From: Ruminococcus sp.
GTDB taxonomy: Bacteria; Bacillota; Clostridia; Oscillospirales; Ruminococcaceae
Assembly: GCA_017529875.1 (NCBI GenBank)
Contig: JAFXNC010000028.1
Span: 31,001-95,000, forward strand
Direction: 5' to 3'
Length of the DNA stretch: 64,000 bases
Both the position numbers and the translations under genes were made by a program. Below are positions 43,342-51,913 of the stretch, piece by piece. Each line of letters begins with the position of its first letter. Position 1 is the stretch's first letter. The notes beneath the pieces are model-generated. The model was given only the letters and a program-made list of their open reading frames with translations, made no database searches and was not told the origin of the DNA.

Positions 43342-44475
43342 ATGGGGATAAAGAAATTACTGAAAAAGCTGGCTCTGCCGCTGACTCCGCTCAATAAGAT
43401 CATACCCAAGAACAAGCGGCTCATACTGATCTACTCCAACTTAGGTTTCCGGGACAACGCCCGGAGCATATACGACTTCATGACCGGCGTGGGCTACAAC
43501 AAGAAATACAAGATAGTCGTGGGCTGCAATGACTGGAAGACCTGGAAAAAGGACGCCCCGGATAACGTGAAGTTCGTCAGGCCCAGGCGTGCCCTGCGGA
43601 CGTATCTGCGGTGCAGCTATATGCTCTACACCTACGGCAAGTTCCCTGTGAAGCCCACCAAAAAGCAGACTGTGGTGAACCTGTGGCACGGTATGCCCCT
43701 GAAGACTGTTGGTGCGCTGGAAAAGGGCGCCGACTTTGACGGCAAGTGCTATTTCAACTATATCATCGCCACCTCGCCCTTCTTCTCGAAGGTGATGCAG
43801 AGGTGCTTTGCGGTGGGTGAGGATAAGGTCATCCTCACCGGTCAGCCCCGGTGCGACAAGCTGTTCGACGTGGACGTACACAAGAAAAAGCTGATCCTGT
43901 GGCTGCCCACCTACCGCAGCTCCCACCTGCTGGGCAGCGTGAATGCGGAGATCCGCAACGAGACCGGCCTGCCCCTCATCGACCGGGAGGAGCATCTGCA
44001 TATCCTCGACGCCCTGCTCAAAGACCTGGGCTACAAGCTGCTGATAAAGCCCCACCCCCTGCAGGAGCTGCCCTCGGGGATGAAGAGCCTTGAAAACGTC
44101 ATGGTGACTTCCCAGCGGGGTCTGGAGCGCAAGGACATGGATATCTACGACCTGATGAAGCGCAGCACTGCGCTGATAACCGACTATTCCTCGGTGTATT
44201 TCGACTACCTGCTGCTGGACAGACCCATAGGTTTTACCCTGGGGGACATGGAGCGTTACGACCAGGAGAGGGGCTTCGTCACCGAAGACCCCCTGTCGCT
44301 GATGCCGGGTGAAAAGCTCTGCTCCTTTGACCAGCTGATGATCTTCATACGCGCCTGCGCCTGCGGCGAGGACAGCTTCAAGGAGGAAAGAGCCCGGGTC
44401 AGCGAGCTGGTCAACAGCCACCAGACAGGCGGCGCCTGCAAGCAAATTTTAGACATAATCGGCGTTGAAATGTAG
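43342..44475 (+). CDS. CDP-glycerol glycerophosphotransferase (TagB/TagF type)
   Basis: 377 residues. Both catalytic histidines of the family are visible: VVNLWHGMPLK at about residue 112-122 and LLIKPHPLQE at about residue 233; ALITDYSSVYFDYL follows. Peripheral membrane enzyme that adds glycerol-3-phosphate (or another CDP-alditol phosphate) to a lipid-linked chain. Single-domain size fits TagB-like priming. Ends in TAG, showing that TAG is used as an ordinary stop in this genome. Confidence 0.92.
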   Translation: MGIKKLLKKLALPLTPLNKIIPKNKRLILIYSNLGFRDNARSIYDFMTGVGYNKKYKIVVGCNDWKTWKKDAPDNVKFVRPRRALRTYLRCSYMLYTYGKFPVKPTKKQTVVNLWHGMPLKTVGALEKGADFDGKCYFNYIIATSPFFSKVMQRCFAVGEDKVILTGQPRCDKLFDVDVHKKKLILWLPTYRSSHLLGSVNAEIRNETGLPLIDREEHLHILDALLKDLGYKLLIKPHPLQELPSGMKSLENVMVTSQRGLERKDMDIYDLMKRSTALITDYSSVYFDYLLLDRPIGFTLGDMERYDQERGFVTEDPLSLMPGEKLCSFDQLMIFIRACACGEDSFKEERARVSELVNSHQTGGACKQILDIIGVEM

Positions 44476-44497
44476 GCTTTATTTGTGTGATCGCATA

Positions 44498-44526
44498 TTG
44501 ACAGGAACGCCGTATTTCTATATAAT
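44498..44526 (+). promoter_or_regulatory. Internal promoter before tagD
   Basis: Exact consensus TTGACA (44498-44503), 17 bases, TATAAT (44521-44526). Suggests that tagD and later genes have their own supply of transcript. Confidence 0.9.
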
Positions 44527-44557
44527 TAACAATGTATATGACTGAGAGGGAGCAACC

Positions 44558-44974
44558 ATGAAAAAGATAATTACCTACGGCACCTTCGACCTGCTGCACT
44601 ACGGACACATCAACCTGCTGCGGCGTGCCAAGGCTTTGGGGGACTACCTGATAGTGGCGCTGTCCACCGACGAGTTCAACTGGAACGAGAAGCACAAGAA
44701 ATGCTACTTCTCCTACGAGGAACGCAAGAGCCTTCTTGAAGCCATAAGATACGTTGACCTGGTGATACCCGAGGAGAACTGGGAGCAGAAGCGCTCCGAC
44801 ATCAAGGAGTTCCGGGCGGATACTTTCGTCATCGGCGATGACTGGGAGGGGAAGTTCGACGACCTCAAAGACCTCTGCGAGGTAGTGTATCTCCCCCGCA
44901 CGCCGGAGATCTCCACCACACAGATAAAGCAAGACCTTAAAATGACCACAAAAACCGGAGGCGACGGGAAATAA
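44558..44974 (+). CDS. tagD: Glycerol-3-phosphate cytidylyltransferase
   Basis: 138 residues, usual length for TagD/TarD. Makes CDP-glycerol from CTP and glycerol 3-phosphate. TYGTFDLLHYGHINLLRRAK carries the HxGH motif; TFVIGDDWEGKFD and PRTPEISTTQIK (the RTxGISTT-type motif) are present. GAGGGAG before the ATG. Supplies the donor for the glycerophosphotransferases on both sides. Confidence 0.96.
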   Translation: MKKIITYGTFDLLHYGHINLLRRAKALGDYLIVALSTDEFNWNEKHKKCYFSYEERKSLLEAIRYVDLVIPEENWEQKRSDIKEFRADTFVIGDDWEGKFDDLKDLCEVVYLPRTPEISTTQIKQDLKMTTKTGGDGK

Positions 44975-45051
44975 ACATAAAATACCTCCTGCAATGCGCC
45001 AAGGAGGCGCTTGCGAACACATACTACGTCAGGAAGTACTACCGGTGCAGG

Positions 45052-47355
45052 TTGAAAGAGGATATCATACTTCTCGAATCCAAGCACGGGCAGGATCTGG
45101 CGGGGAATATATTCACGCTGCTGAGACTGCTCGACCGGGACTACTCGGACAAGTACAAGCTCTATCTCACCTGCGCCAAGTCAAAGCGGGAGAAGATAAA
45201 GGGGCTGCTCACCCAGTACGGCGTGAAGAACGTGACCCTGGCAGCGCCCAGCAGCTTCAAGTACTTCAAGCTGCTGGCCCGGGCGAAGTTTTTGATGACT
45301 GATACGTCGTTTACCACCCGCTACATCAAAAAAGAGGGTCAGGTCATCCTCAACACCTGGCACGGCACCCCGCTGAAAGTCATGGGGCGCGAGGTGGCGG
45401 CGGATGTTTACGCCATGGGCAACATCATGCGCAACCTGCTGTTTTCGGACTTCCTGCTCTACCCCAACGAGTACATGAAGGAGAAAATGATAGGCTCCTA
45501 CATGATCGACGGCATTTACAAGGGCACTATACTCAACGAGGGATATCCCCGCAACTGCATATTCTTCGACAGGGAAAAGGCTGCCGAAGTACGGCAGGCT
45601 CTGGGGCTGGCGGACAAGAAGATGTTCGTGTATATGCCCACCTGGCGGGGCAACATGGCAAAGGTCAACACCGCCGAGCAGCTCTCGGTGCTGAAAAGCT
45701 ACATGAAGCAGCTGGACGAGGGGCTCCGGGATGACGAAGTGGTGGTGGCAAAGCTCCACCCCTTTATGAGCGCCGATCTGGATTTTTCCCAGTACAGGCA
45801 CATCATACCGGTGAAGCCGGGGTTTGACGCATACGAAGTACTCAACTCCGCCGACTGCCTGATAACAGACTATTCCAGCGTGTTCTATGACTTTGCCAAC
45901 ACCGGCAAGAAGATAATACTCTTTGCCTACGATGAGCAAGATTATATTGCGGAGCGGGGTATGTACGTCACCCTCGACGAGCTGCCCTTCCCGAAGGTAA
46001 CGACGGTCAGTGACCTCATAGCAGAGATGCGCCGGCCCAAGGGCTACGACGACACCGACTTCATAAAGCGCTACTGCACCTACGAGCGCCCGGAAGCCGC
46101 CGAGATGATACTGCGGCGGGTGATAAAGGGCGAGAAGGTCTGCAACGAGGAGCGCATCTACGACAGCTCAAAGGAGAACGTGCTGATCTTTACCGGAGAC
46201 CTCTCCAAGAACGGCATCACCACGGCTGCGCTGAACCTGATAGAGAATCTCGACCCGGACAAGCGCCGGTATTTCATAACGTTCCAGCAGCCCACGCTGA
46301 AAAACGACCCCCTGCGCTGCTCGCTGATACCGAGAGCGATAAACGTCTTCCCCATGAGCACCAAGCCCCAGTACACCATAGGCGAGGCCTTCGGGCAGGT
46401 GCTGTTCTACAAGCTCAACTTCAAATTCGCACTGAAAAGCGTGGAGAAGATGTGCAGGCGCGAGGCGCGGAAGTTCTTTTACGGTGCGGATTTTGACAGC
46501 ATAGTCCAGTATCAGGGCTACGGCAAGAACATGATACACCTGTTCAGGATGCTGGGGGGCAGGAGCTCGATCTTCGTCCACAGCGATATGCAGCAGGAGC
46601 TTGCCAACAAGGACAATCAGCACAGGCTGTCTTTGCAGACCGCCTACAACAGCTATGACAGCGTGGTATGCGTCTCAGAGGGGATGATAAAGCCCACCTC
46701 CGAGATCAGCGGGCGTACCGACAACATCTGCATAGTACACAACTGCCACGCCTACAAGAGCGTCTTAGCCCGGGCTGAGAGCGAGGTCAGATACGACGAG
46801 GTCACAGTCTCGGACACCGGCTGCGAGGAGCTCAAAAAGATACTGGACAGCTCCCTTACCAAGATAATCAACATCGGGCGTTTCTCTGCGGAGAAGGGTC
46901 ACGATATGCTGATAAAGGCCTATGAGATGTTCGCCGCCAGGCACCCGGAGAGCCGGCTCATCATAATCGGCGGCTACGGAAAGCTCTACGAGCAGACCAG
47001 GGCTCTTGCCGGGGCATCCCCGGTCAAGGATAAGATCATACTCATAAAGACCATGCTCAACCCCATGCCGGTGCTGAAAAAGTGCGACCTGTTCGTGCTG
47101 TCCTCCCATTATGAGGCGCTGGGGCTGACCATGCTGGAGGCGGACACCCTGGGCGTGCCGGTGATATCCACCGACATACCGGGGCCCAGAAGCTTTTTGG
47201 AGAGCCGGGGCGGCTACATGGTACCCTGCACCCCGGAGGGGCTCTGTGAGGGCATGGAGGCCTTCATGCGGGGCGAGGTCAAGGCAATGAACGTGGATTA
47301 CGAGGAATACAACAGAAACGCTGTGGAGCAGTTTGAAGCTCTGCTCGGCAGCTGA
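45052..47355 (+). CDS. Bifunctional TagF-like glycerophosphotransferase / family 4 glycosyltransferase
   Basis: 767 residues from the TTG at 45052. Residues about 1-360: CDP-glycerol glycerophosphotransferase with LNTWHGTPLKVMG (His104), VAKLHPFMS (second His) and DYSSVFYDF. Residues about 370-767: GT-B glycosyltransferase, family 4 type, with LIFTGDLSKNGITTAALN, INIGRFSAEKGHD and the E-x7-E motif in YEALGLTMLEADTLG. The start is doubtful: the frame is open upstream to at least 44971 and encodes a plausible extension (KYLLQCAKEALANTYY) after GGAGGCG, but with no ATG, GTG or TTG there. Probably extends and glycosylates the same polymer. Confidence 0.88.
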   Translation: MKEDIILLESKHGQDLAGNIFTLLRLLDRDYSDKYKLYLTCAKSKREKIKGLLTQYGVKNVTLAAPSSFKYFKLLARAKFLMTDTSFTTRYIKKEGQVILNTWHGTPLKVMGREVAADVYAMGNIMRNLLFSDFLLYPNEYMKEKMIGSYMIDGIYKGTILNEGYPRNCIFFDREKAAEVRQALGLADKKMFVYMPTWRGNMAKVNTAEQLSVLKSYMKQLDEGLRDDEVVVAKLHPFMSADLDFSQYRHIIPVKPGFDAYEVLNSADCLITDYSSVFYDFANTGKKIILFAYDEQDYIAERGMYVTLDELPFPKVTTVSDLIAEMRRPKGYDDTDFIKRYCTYERPEAAEMILRRVIKGEKVCNEERIYDSSKENVLIFTGDLSKNGITTAALNLIENLDPDKRRYFITFQQPTLKNDPLRCSLIPRAINVFPMSTKPQYTIGEAFGQVLFYKLNFKFALKSVEKMCRREARKFFYGADFDSIVQYQGYGKNMIHLFRMLGGRSSIFVHSDMQQELANKDNQHRLSLQTAYNSYDSVVCVSEGMIKPTSEISGRTDNICIVHNCHAYKSVLARAESEVRYDEVTVSDTGCEELKKILDSSLTKIINIGRFSAEKGHDMLIKAYEMFAARHPESRLIIIGGYGKLYEQTRALAGASPVKDKIILIKTMLNPMPVLKKCDLFVLSSHYEALGLTMLEADTLGVPVISTDIPGPRSFLESRGGYMVPCTPEGLCEGMEAFMRGEVKAMNVDYEEYNRNAVEQFEALLGS

Positions 47356-47368
47356 AAGGAAGATAAAC

Positions 47369-48082
47369 ATGAAAGCTGTACTTTTAGCCGCGGGCAGAGG
47401 CACCCGGATATCCAAGCGCATACAGGAGATACCCAAGAGCACCCTCCCTATCGGCGACAAGCCCCTGATCAGGCGCACCGTTGAAATGATGATCGACGAG
47501 GGCATAGAGCCTATCGTCTGCGTGGGCTACAAATATGAGAAGGTCTACGAGGCGCTCGAAGGGCTGCCGGTGAAGTTCTTCTACAACCCCTTCTACGATG
47601 TTACCAACAGCATAGCCTCACTGTGGTTCGCAAGAGGCGAGCTGGACGACGACATGATAATCATGAACGCCGACGTCTTCTTCTCCACCGACATCCTCCA
47701 CAAGCTGCTTTCAGACGAGCGCCCTGTGATACTGGCCTCGGACAAGAGCCGCACCGCCACCGGAGATTACTTCTTCTCCCTGGGCAAGAACAACTGCGTG
47801 CAGAAATACGGCAAGGATATCCCCCTTGAAGAGCGTGACTGCGAATATGTGGGACTTGCTAAAGTCCGCAAAGAGTTCATCCCGGTGTTCTGCAAGCAGC
47901 TGGACAAGCTCATTGACGAGCAGAAGCACGGCTGCTGGTGGGAGGAAGTGCTCTACACCCTGGCCGACGAGAGGCACATCCACACCCTTGACGTGGACGG
48001 AATGTTCTGGTCGGAGATAGACTACTTCGACGACTATCAGCGCATACTCAACTACATCGACGAGACAGAAAAGAACGTATAA
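47369..48082 (+). CDS. Cytidylyltransferase of the LicC/PntC type
   Basis: 237 residues from the ATG at 47369 (AAAGGAAG upstream). Nucleotidyltransferase fold: KAVLLAAGRGTRISKR, PKSTLPIGDKPLI, IIMNADVFF, and an acidic metal site near the end (FWSEIDYFDDY). The block NPFYDVTNSIASLWFARG resembles the N-N-I-x-S-L region of phosphocholine and 2-aminoethylphosphonate cytidylyltransferases. Makes a CDP-linked small phospho-compound, which LicD would transfer. The compound is unknown: no choline kinase or PEP mutase is in the window. Confidence 0.85.
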   Translation: MKAVLLAAGRGTRISKRIQEIPKSTLPIGDKPLIRRTVEMMIDEGIEPIVCVGYKYEKVYEALEGLPVKFFYNPFYDVTNSIASLWFARGELDDDMIIMNADVFFSTDILHKLLSDERPVILASDKSRTATGDYFFSLGKNNCVQKYGKDIPLEERDCEYVGLAKVRKEFIPVFCKQLDKLIDEQKHGCWWEEVLYTLADERHIHTLDVDGMFWSEIDYFDDYQRILNYIDETEKNV

Positions 48083-48095
48083 GGAGATCATGACA

Positions 48096-49160
48096 ATGAA
48101 GCTGTTTACATTAGGCCCCGTAGAGATGTTCGACCGCACCTTTGAGATCGCAAAGAGGCAGGTGCCCTATTTCAGGACGCCGGAGTTCTCACAGGTGGTA
48201 CTGGACTGCGAGAGGCTGCTCAAAAAGTTCGCCCGGGCAAAAGATACTGACAAAGCGGTGTTCCTCACCTGCTCCGGCACCGGCGCTATGGAGGCCACAG
48301 TCCTCAACTGCTTTGACGAAAGCGACAAGCTGCTGGTCATCAACGGCGGCTCCTTCGGGCACAGGTTCTGCGAGATATGCGAGATACATAACATCCCCTA
48401 TACCTCGGTAGACCTGCCCTACGGCAAGACCCTGACGAGGGAGGATGTGTTCGCCTATGACGGACAGGGCTGCACCGGCCTGCTGGTGAACATCGACGAG
48501 ACCTCCACAGGTCAGCTCTACGACATTAAGATGCTCTCGGAGTTCTGCAAAAAGAACAGCGCGGTCTTCGTAGTGGACGCTATCAGCTCATTCCTGGCTG
48601 ACCCCATCGACATGACAGAGCTGGGGATAGACGCGCTGATATTCTCCTCACAGAAGTCCCTGGCACTGGCTCCCGGACTGTCGGTGGTACTGCTGAGCGC
48701 CGCCATGTACGAAAACAGAGTACAGGGCAAGAGACCCAAGTCCATGTATCTCGACTTCAACAGCCACATCGAGAACGGCAAGCGGGGTCAGACACCCTTT
48801 ACCCCGGCGGTAAGGCTCATCTATGAGTTACAGGATATGCTCCACTATATTGATGAGATCGGCCTTGAGAACCGCCTTGCTCACATGAAGGAGGTGGCAG
48901 CCGACTTCCGTGCAAGGTTGGCCGGCACCGGGCTCAGGCTCCCGGAGTACCCCCTCTCCAACGCCGTTACTCCGCTGTACTTCCCCGACGGCAACGCCTA
49001 CGAGGTATATGAGACCCTGAAGCGTGACTACGACGTGTTCGTGACCCCCAACGGCGGCGACCTTGCCAAAACGGTCATCAGAGTGGGACACCTGGGCAAC
49101 CACACGATCGAGGATAACAAGATGCTCATTGAGCTGTTTGCAAAAGTTATGGGCAAGTGA
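48096..49160 (+). CDS. Class V PLP-dependent aminotransferase
   Basis: 354 residues from the ATG at 48096 (AAGGAG at 9 bases); an ATG at 48090 is the alternative. Fold-type I, class V: TLGPVEM at the start, TCSGTGAMEATVLN, VVDAISSFLADPID, and the PLP lysine in SSQKSLALAPGLSVV. The lysine context is like alanine/serine-glyoxylate aminotransferases and related to 2-aminoethylphosphonate transaminase PhnW, without being a clear PhnW. Next to a LicC-like enzyme, it probably installs or removes the amino group of the CDP-activated substituent (inference). Confidence 0.85.
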   Translation: MKLFTLGPVEMFDRTFEIAKRQVPYFRTPEFSQVVLDCERLLKKFARAKDTDKAVFLTCSGTGAMEATVLNCFDESDKLLVINGGSFGHRFCEICEIHNIPYTSVDLPYGKTLTREDVFAYDGQGCTGLLVNIDETSTGQLYDIKMLSEFCKKNSAVFVVDAISSFLADPIDMTELGIDALIFSSQKSLALAPGLSVVLLSAAMYENRVQGKRPKSMYLDFNSHIENGKRGQTPFTPAVRLIYELQDMLHYIDEIGLENRLAHMKEVAADFRARLAGTGLRLPEYPLSNAVTPLYFPDGNAYEVYETLKRDYDVFVTPNGGDLAKTVIRVGHLGNHTIEDNKMLIELFAKVMGK

Positions 49161-49209
49161 GCGTTAAAGCTTTACGCCGCCCCGCTGTGCGGGTCGGCGA
49201 GATGCGGAA

Positions 49210-49243
49210 AAAGCACCTTCCCGCCTGCGGCAGGAGGGCTTTT
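49210..49243 (+). terminator. Possible attenuating hairpin
   Basis: CCCGCCTG-CGG-CAGGAGGG with one mismatch followed by CTTTTA, preceded by another stem (GCCGCCCCGC / GCGGGTCGGC, 49172-49195). Could reduce expression of the downstream half of the cluster. Confidence 0.45.
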
Positions 49244-49272
49244 ACCGCTTAATACAGAAAGGCGGTATAACC

Positions 49273-50229
49273 ATGAAAGTCATCACATTCAACGACATCA
49301 AGAATCTGGGCATTTCTCCGGTGAAGTGCTATGAGTGGGTGAACGAAGCCCTCATGCACAAGAACGAGGCTATCCTCCCGGCGAAGATCAGCCTGCACCT
49401 GGAGAACGACGCATTCTTCAACGTTATGCCCTGTCTGCTGCCTCAGCAGGATGCGGGCGGCGTCAAGGTCATCACCCGCCACATCGGCAGAGTGCCCTCC
49501 CTCGACAGCCAGATCATGCTCTACGACTACGAGACAGGCACCCCCAAGGCCATTATGGACGGCAACTGGATCACCACCATGAGAACAGGCGCCGTTGCCG
49601 CGCATACCGTCAAGAACCTTGCTGTCAAAGACTTCTATGAGATCGGCGTAATGGGTCTGGGCAACACCGGCAGAGCGGCTATGAAAGTCCTCCTCGCCAT
49701 GTACCCCGACAGGCCGCTTAAAATAAAGGTGCTCAAATACAAGGATCAGCATGAGCTGTACACCGCCTACCTCAAGGCCGGCGACCCCTCGGGCTATCCC
49801 AATGCGGAATTCGTATACGTTGATACCTATGAGGACGTTATCCGCGGCAGCGACGTTGTTATCTCGGCTGTGACCTACACCGACAAGGATTTCTGCTCTG
49901 ACGACTGTTTCAAGCCCGGAGTACTGGTTGACGCTGTTCATCTCAGAGGATTCCTCAACTGCGACCTTAGCTTTGACAAGGTCTTCTGCGACGACGACAA
50001 GCACGTCTGCGGCTTCAAGTACTATGACCGCTGGAAGTACCATGCCGAGGTGGCTGACGTCATCACCGGCAAGGCCGCGGGCAGAGAGAGCGATCAGGAG
50101 AGGATCATCGCCTACAACGTGGGGCTCTCCATGCACGACATGAACTTCGCCAACAAGATCTATCAGATGTGCGAGGGCGTGGGCACCGAGATCAGCCTCG
50201 ACCCGCCCACCGACAAGTTCTGGGTGTGA
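49273..50229 (+). CDS. Ornithine cyclodeaminase / mu-crystallin family protein
   Basis: 318 residues. NAD-binding fold in the middle (IGVMGLGNTGRAAMKVLL at about residue 122), preceded by GNWITTMRTGAVAAHTVK, which is the family's substrate/cofactor block. Members include ornithine cyclodeaminase, alanine dehydrogenase and imine reductases such as SbnB. In this cluster it may supply or recycle an amino acid for the neighbouring aminotransferase. Substrate unknown. AAAGGCGG before the ATG. Confidence 0.88.
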   Translation: MKVITFNDIKNLGISPVKCYEWVNEALMHKNEAILPAKISLHLENDAFFNVMPCLLPQQDAGGVKVITRHIGRVPSLDSQIMLYDYETGTPKAIMDGNWITTMRTGAVAAHTVKNLAVKDFYEIGVMGLGNTGRAAMKVLLAMYPDRPLKIKVLKYKDQHELYTAYLKAGDPSGYPNAEFVYVDTYEDVIRGSDVVISAVTYTDKDFCSDDCFKPGVLVDAVHLRGFLNCDLSFDKVFCDDDKHVCGFKYYDRWKYHAEVADVITGKAAGRESDQERIIAYNVGLSMHDMNFANKIYQMCEGVGTEISLDPPTDKFWV

Positions 50230-50272
50230 GCTGACACAGCTGACATAATCAAACCAAAGGAGTGTAACCGAC

Positions 50273-51901
50273 TTGACTCCCGTTCAGGAAAATCTGCTCA
50301 AACTGCTGCGCGAGATAGACGATATCTGCCGCAGGCATGACATAACCTACTACCTGGCAGGCGGCACAGCCCTGGGTGCGGTGCGCAATAACGGCTTTCT
50401 GCCCTGGGACGACGACATGGATCTCTACATCACCCGGGAGAACTGGAAAAAGTTAGAGAAGGTCATCGACAGCGAGCTGCGCCCTGACAGAGGCTTTGCC
50501 TCCACAGACCGCAACGAGCTATACCGCAACCCCATACTGCGCTACGTAGACAAAGAAACTACGACCATCTACCGGTCTCAGGCGCTGGCGGGGGCGGCCT
50601 GCGGTCAGCACGTTGAGTTCATGGTCATGGACCCGGTGCCCAAGGACCCGGAGAAGTACAAAGAGTTCCGGCGCCTCATGCTGGTCTACACCGAACTGCT
50701 GACCTCATATTTCGTGGTCAACAGGCAGACCGTGAACAACGACTCCGACTTCGACTATGAGACCTACAAGTACTATCTCGATCTCATGGAGGAAAAGGGA
50801 CGCGCCTACGTGCTGAAACTCTTGGAGGACAAGATATTCTCCTACGAAGACTCGGACGAGGTCTGCGACTACTACTGCCTGCGGTGGGGTCTGCGCATAC
50901 TGATGTACGAGCGGAAGAACTACCGCACTCCCCGGCTGGAGCAGTTCGAGGATATGCTGGTGCCGGTGGGCTGCTGCGCGGAGGGAATCTTCCGGGAGGC
51001 CTACGGCGACACCTGGATGTACATACCTGAAGCCCAGGAGCAGGAGACCCATGACTCGCTCCACAGCCTGACTTTGAGCTACGTCAACTACATCGACGAC
51101 TATCTGCAATTCATGGACAAAGAGAAGGCGCTGGCGAACTACTGGGACTACAAGAAGAACCGTGTGGACATCCTCTACGACCGGGAGAAGAACACTCAGA
51201 ACCGCTTCAAGCTCTTTGCCGTAAGGCACCGCCTGCACATCGAGCGGCAGCTCAGAGACACAGACCTTGACCTGCTGCTGCGGGAGCGGCGGTACAAAGA
51301 GCTCCGCACTGCCCTGGGGGAGTATATATCCCTGCAAGTGTCGGGGGACTTCAACCGGTGGCAGGTGTTCATCGACGTGGAGGACAGGATCATCTACCCT
51401 GCGCTGATGCTGCTCATAACTGAGGGCAAGTACTGGCACGCACGGAAGATACTGAAAATATACCGGTTCTACCGGGAGCCCTCGGAGGACATACTCCGTG
51501 CCGAGGAGCTTATGAACGCGGTGCGGGACATCTCTATCGCGGTATACGACCACAAAGATCCTGACGCCGCAGAGCAGATCTGCCGGGAGTATTACCCCAA
51601 GTACCCGGACGTGATAGACCTGATACGCTGCGACCTGCTGGTGCGCATAAACAAGGACAGCGACATGACCGCAGTATGCGGGGAGCTGGACGAGCTTGTG
51701 AAACGTTTCCCTGCCGACGGCGAGCTGATGAAGCTCCGTGGGGATGCACTGCTTAAAGCCGGCCGGGAGGAGGAGGCCATAGCCGCCTATCTGACGGCGA
51801 GAGCCAACACCCGCAACGGCATAATACTCAACGAGATGCGCAAAAAGCTGCTTGCGCTGGGCGTGGACGAGGAAGTCGTCAAAAACGCGCCGCTGCTGTG
51901 A
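50273..51901 (+). CDS. LicD-family phosphotransferase with TPR-like C-terminal domain
   Basis: 542 residues from TTG (AAAGGAG upstream). Residues about 10-260 are a LicD nucleotidyltransferase-fold domain with intact motif GGTALGAVRNNGFLPWDDD (residues 30-48) and Asp50. LicD enzymes move phosphocholine or similar groups from a CDP carrier onto teichoic acid or glycans. Residues about 330-542 are helical with tetratricopeptide-like repeats (QICREYYPKYPDVIDLIRCD, ELVKRFPADGELMKLRGDAL), possibly for docking. The CDP substrate is presumably made by the LicC-like enzyme two genes upstream. Confidence 0.9.
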   Translation: MTPVQENLLKLLREIDDICRRHDITYYLAGGTALGAVRNNGFLPWDDDMDLYITRENWKKLEKVIDSELRPDRGFASTDRNELYRNPILRYVDKETTTIYRSQALAGAACGQHVEFMVMDPVPKDPEKYKEFRRLMLVYTELLTSYFVVNRQTVNNDSDFDYETYKYYLDLMEEKGRAYVLKLLEDKIFSYEDSDEVCDYYCLRWGLRILMYERKNYRTPRLEQFEDMLVPVGCCAEGIFREAYGDTWMYIPEAQEQETHDSLHSLTLSYVNYIDDYLQFMDKEKALANYWDYKKNRVDILYDREKNTQNRFKLFAVRHRLHIERQLRDTDLDLLLRERRYKELRTALGEYISLQVSGDFNRWQVFIDVEDRIIYPALMLLITEGKYWHARKILKIYRFYREPSEDILRAEELMNAVRDISIAVYDHKDPDAAEQICREYYPKYPDVIDLIRCDLLVRINKDSDMTAVCGELDELVKRFPADGELMKLRGDALLKAGREEEAIAAYLTARANTRNGIILNEMRKKLLALGVDEEVVKNAPLL

Positions 51902-51913
51902 TACGGAGGATAG

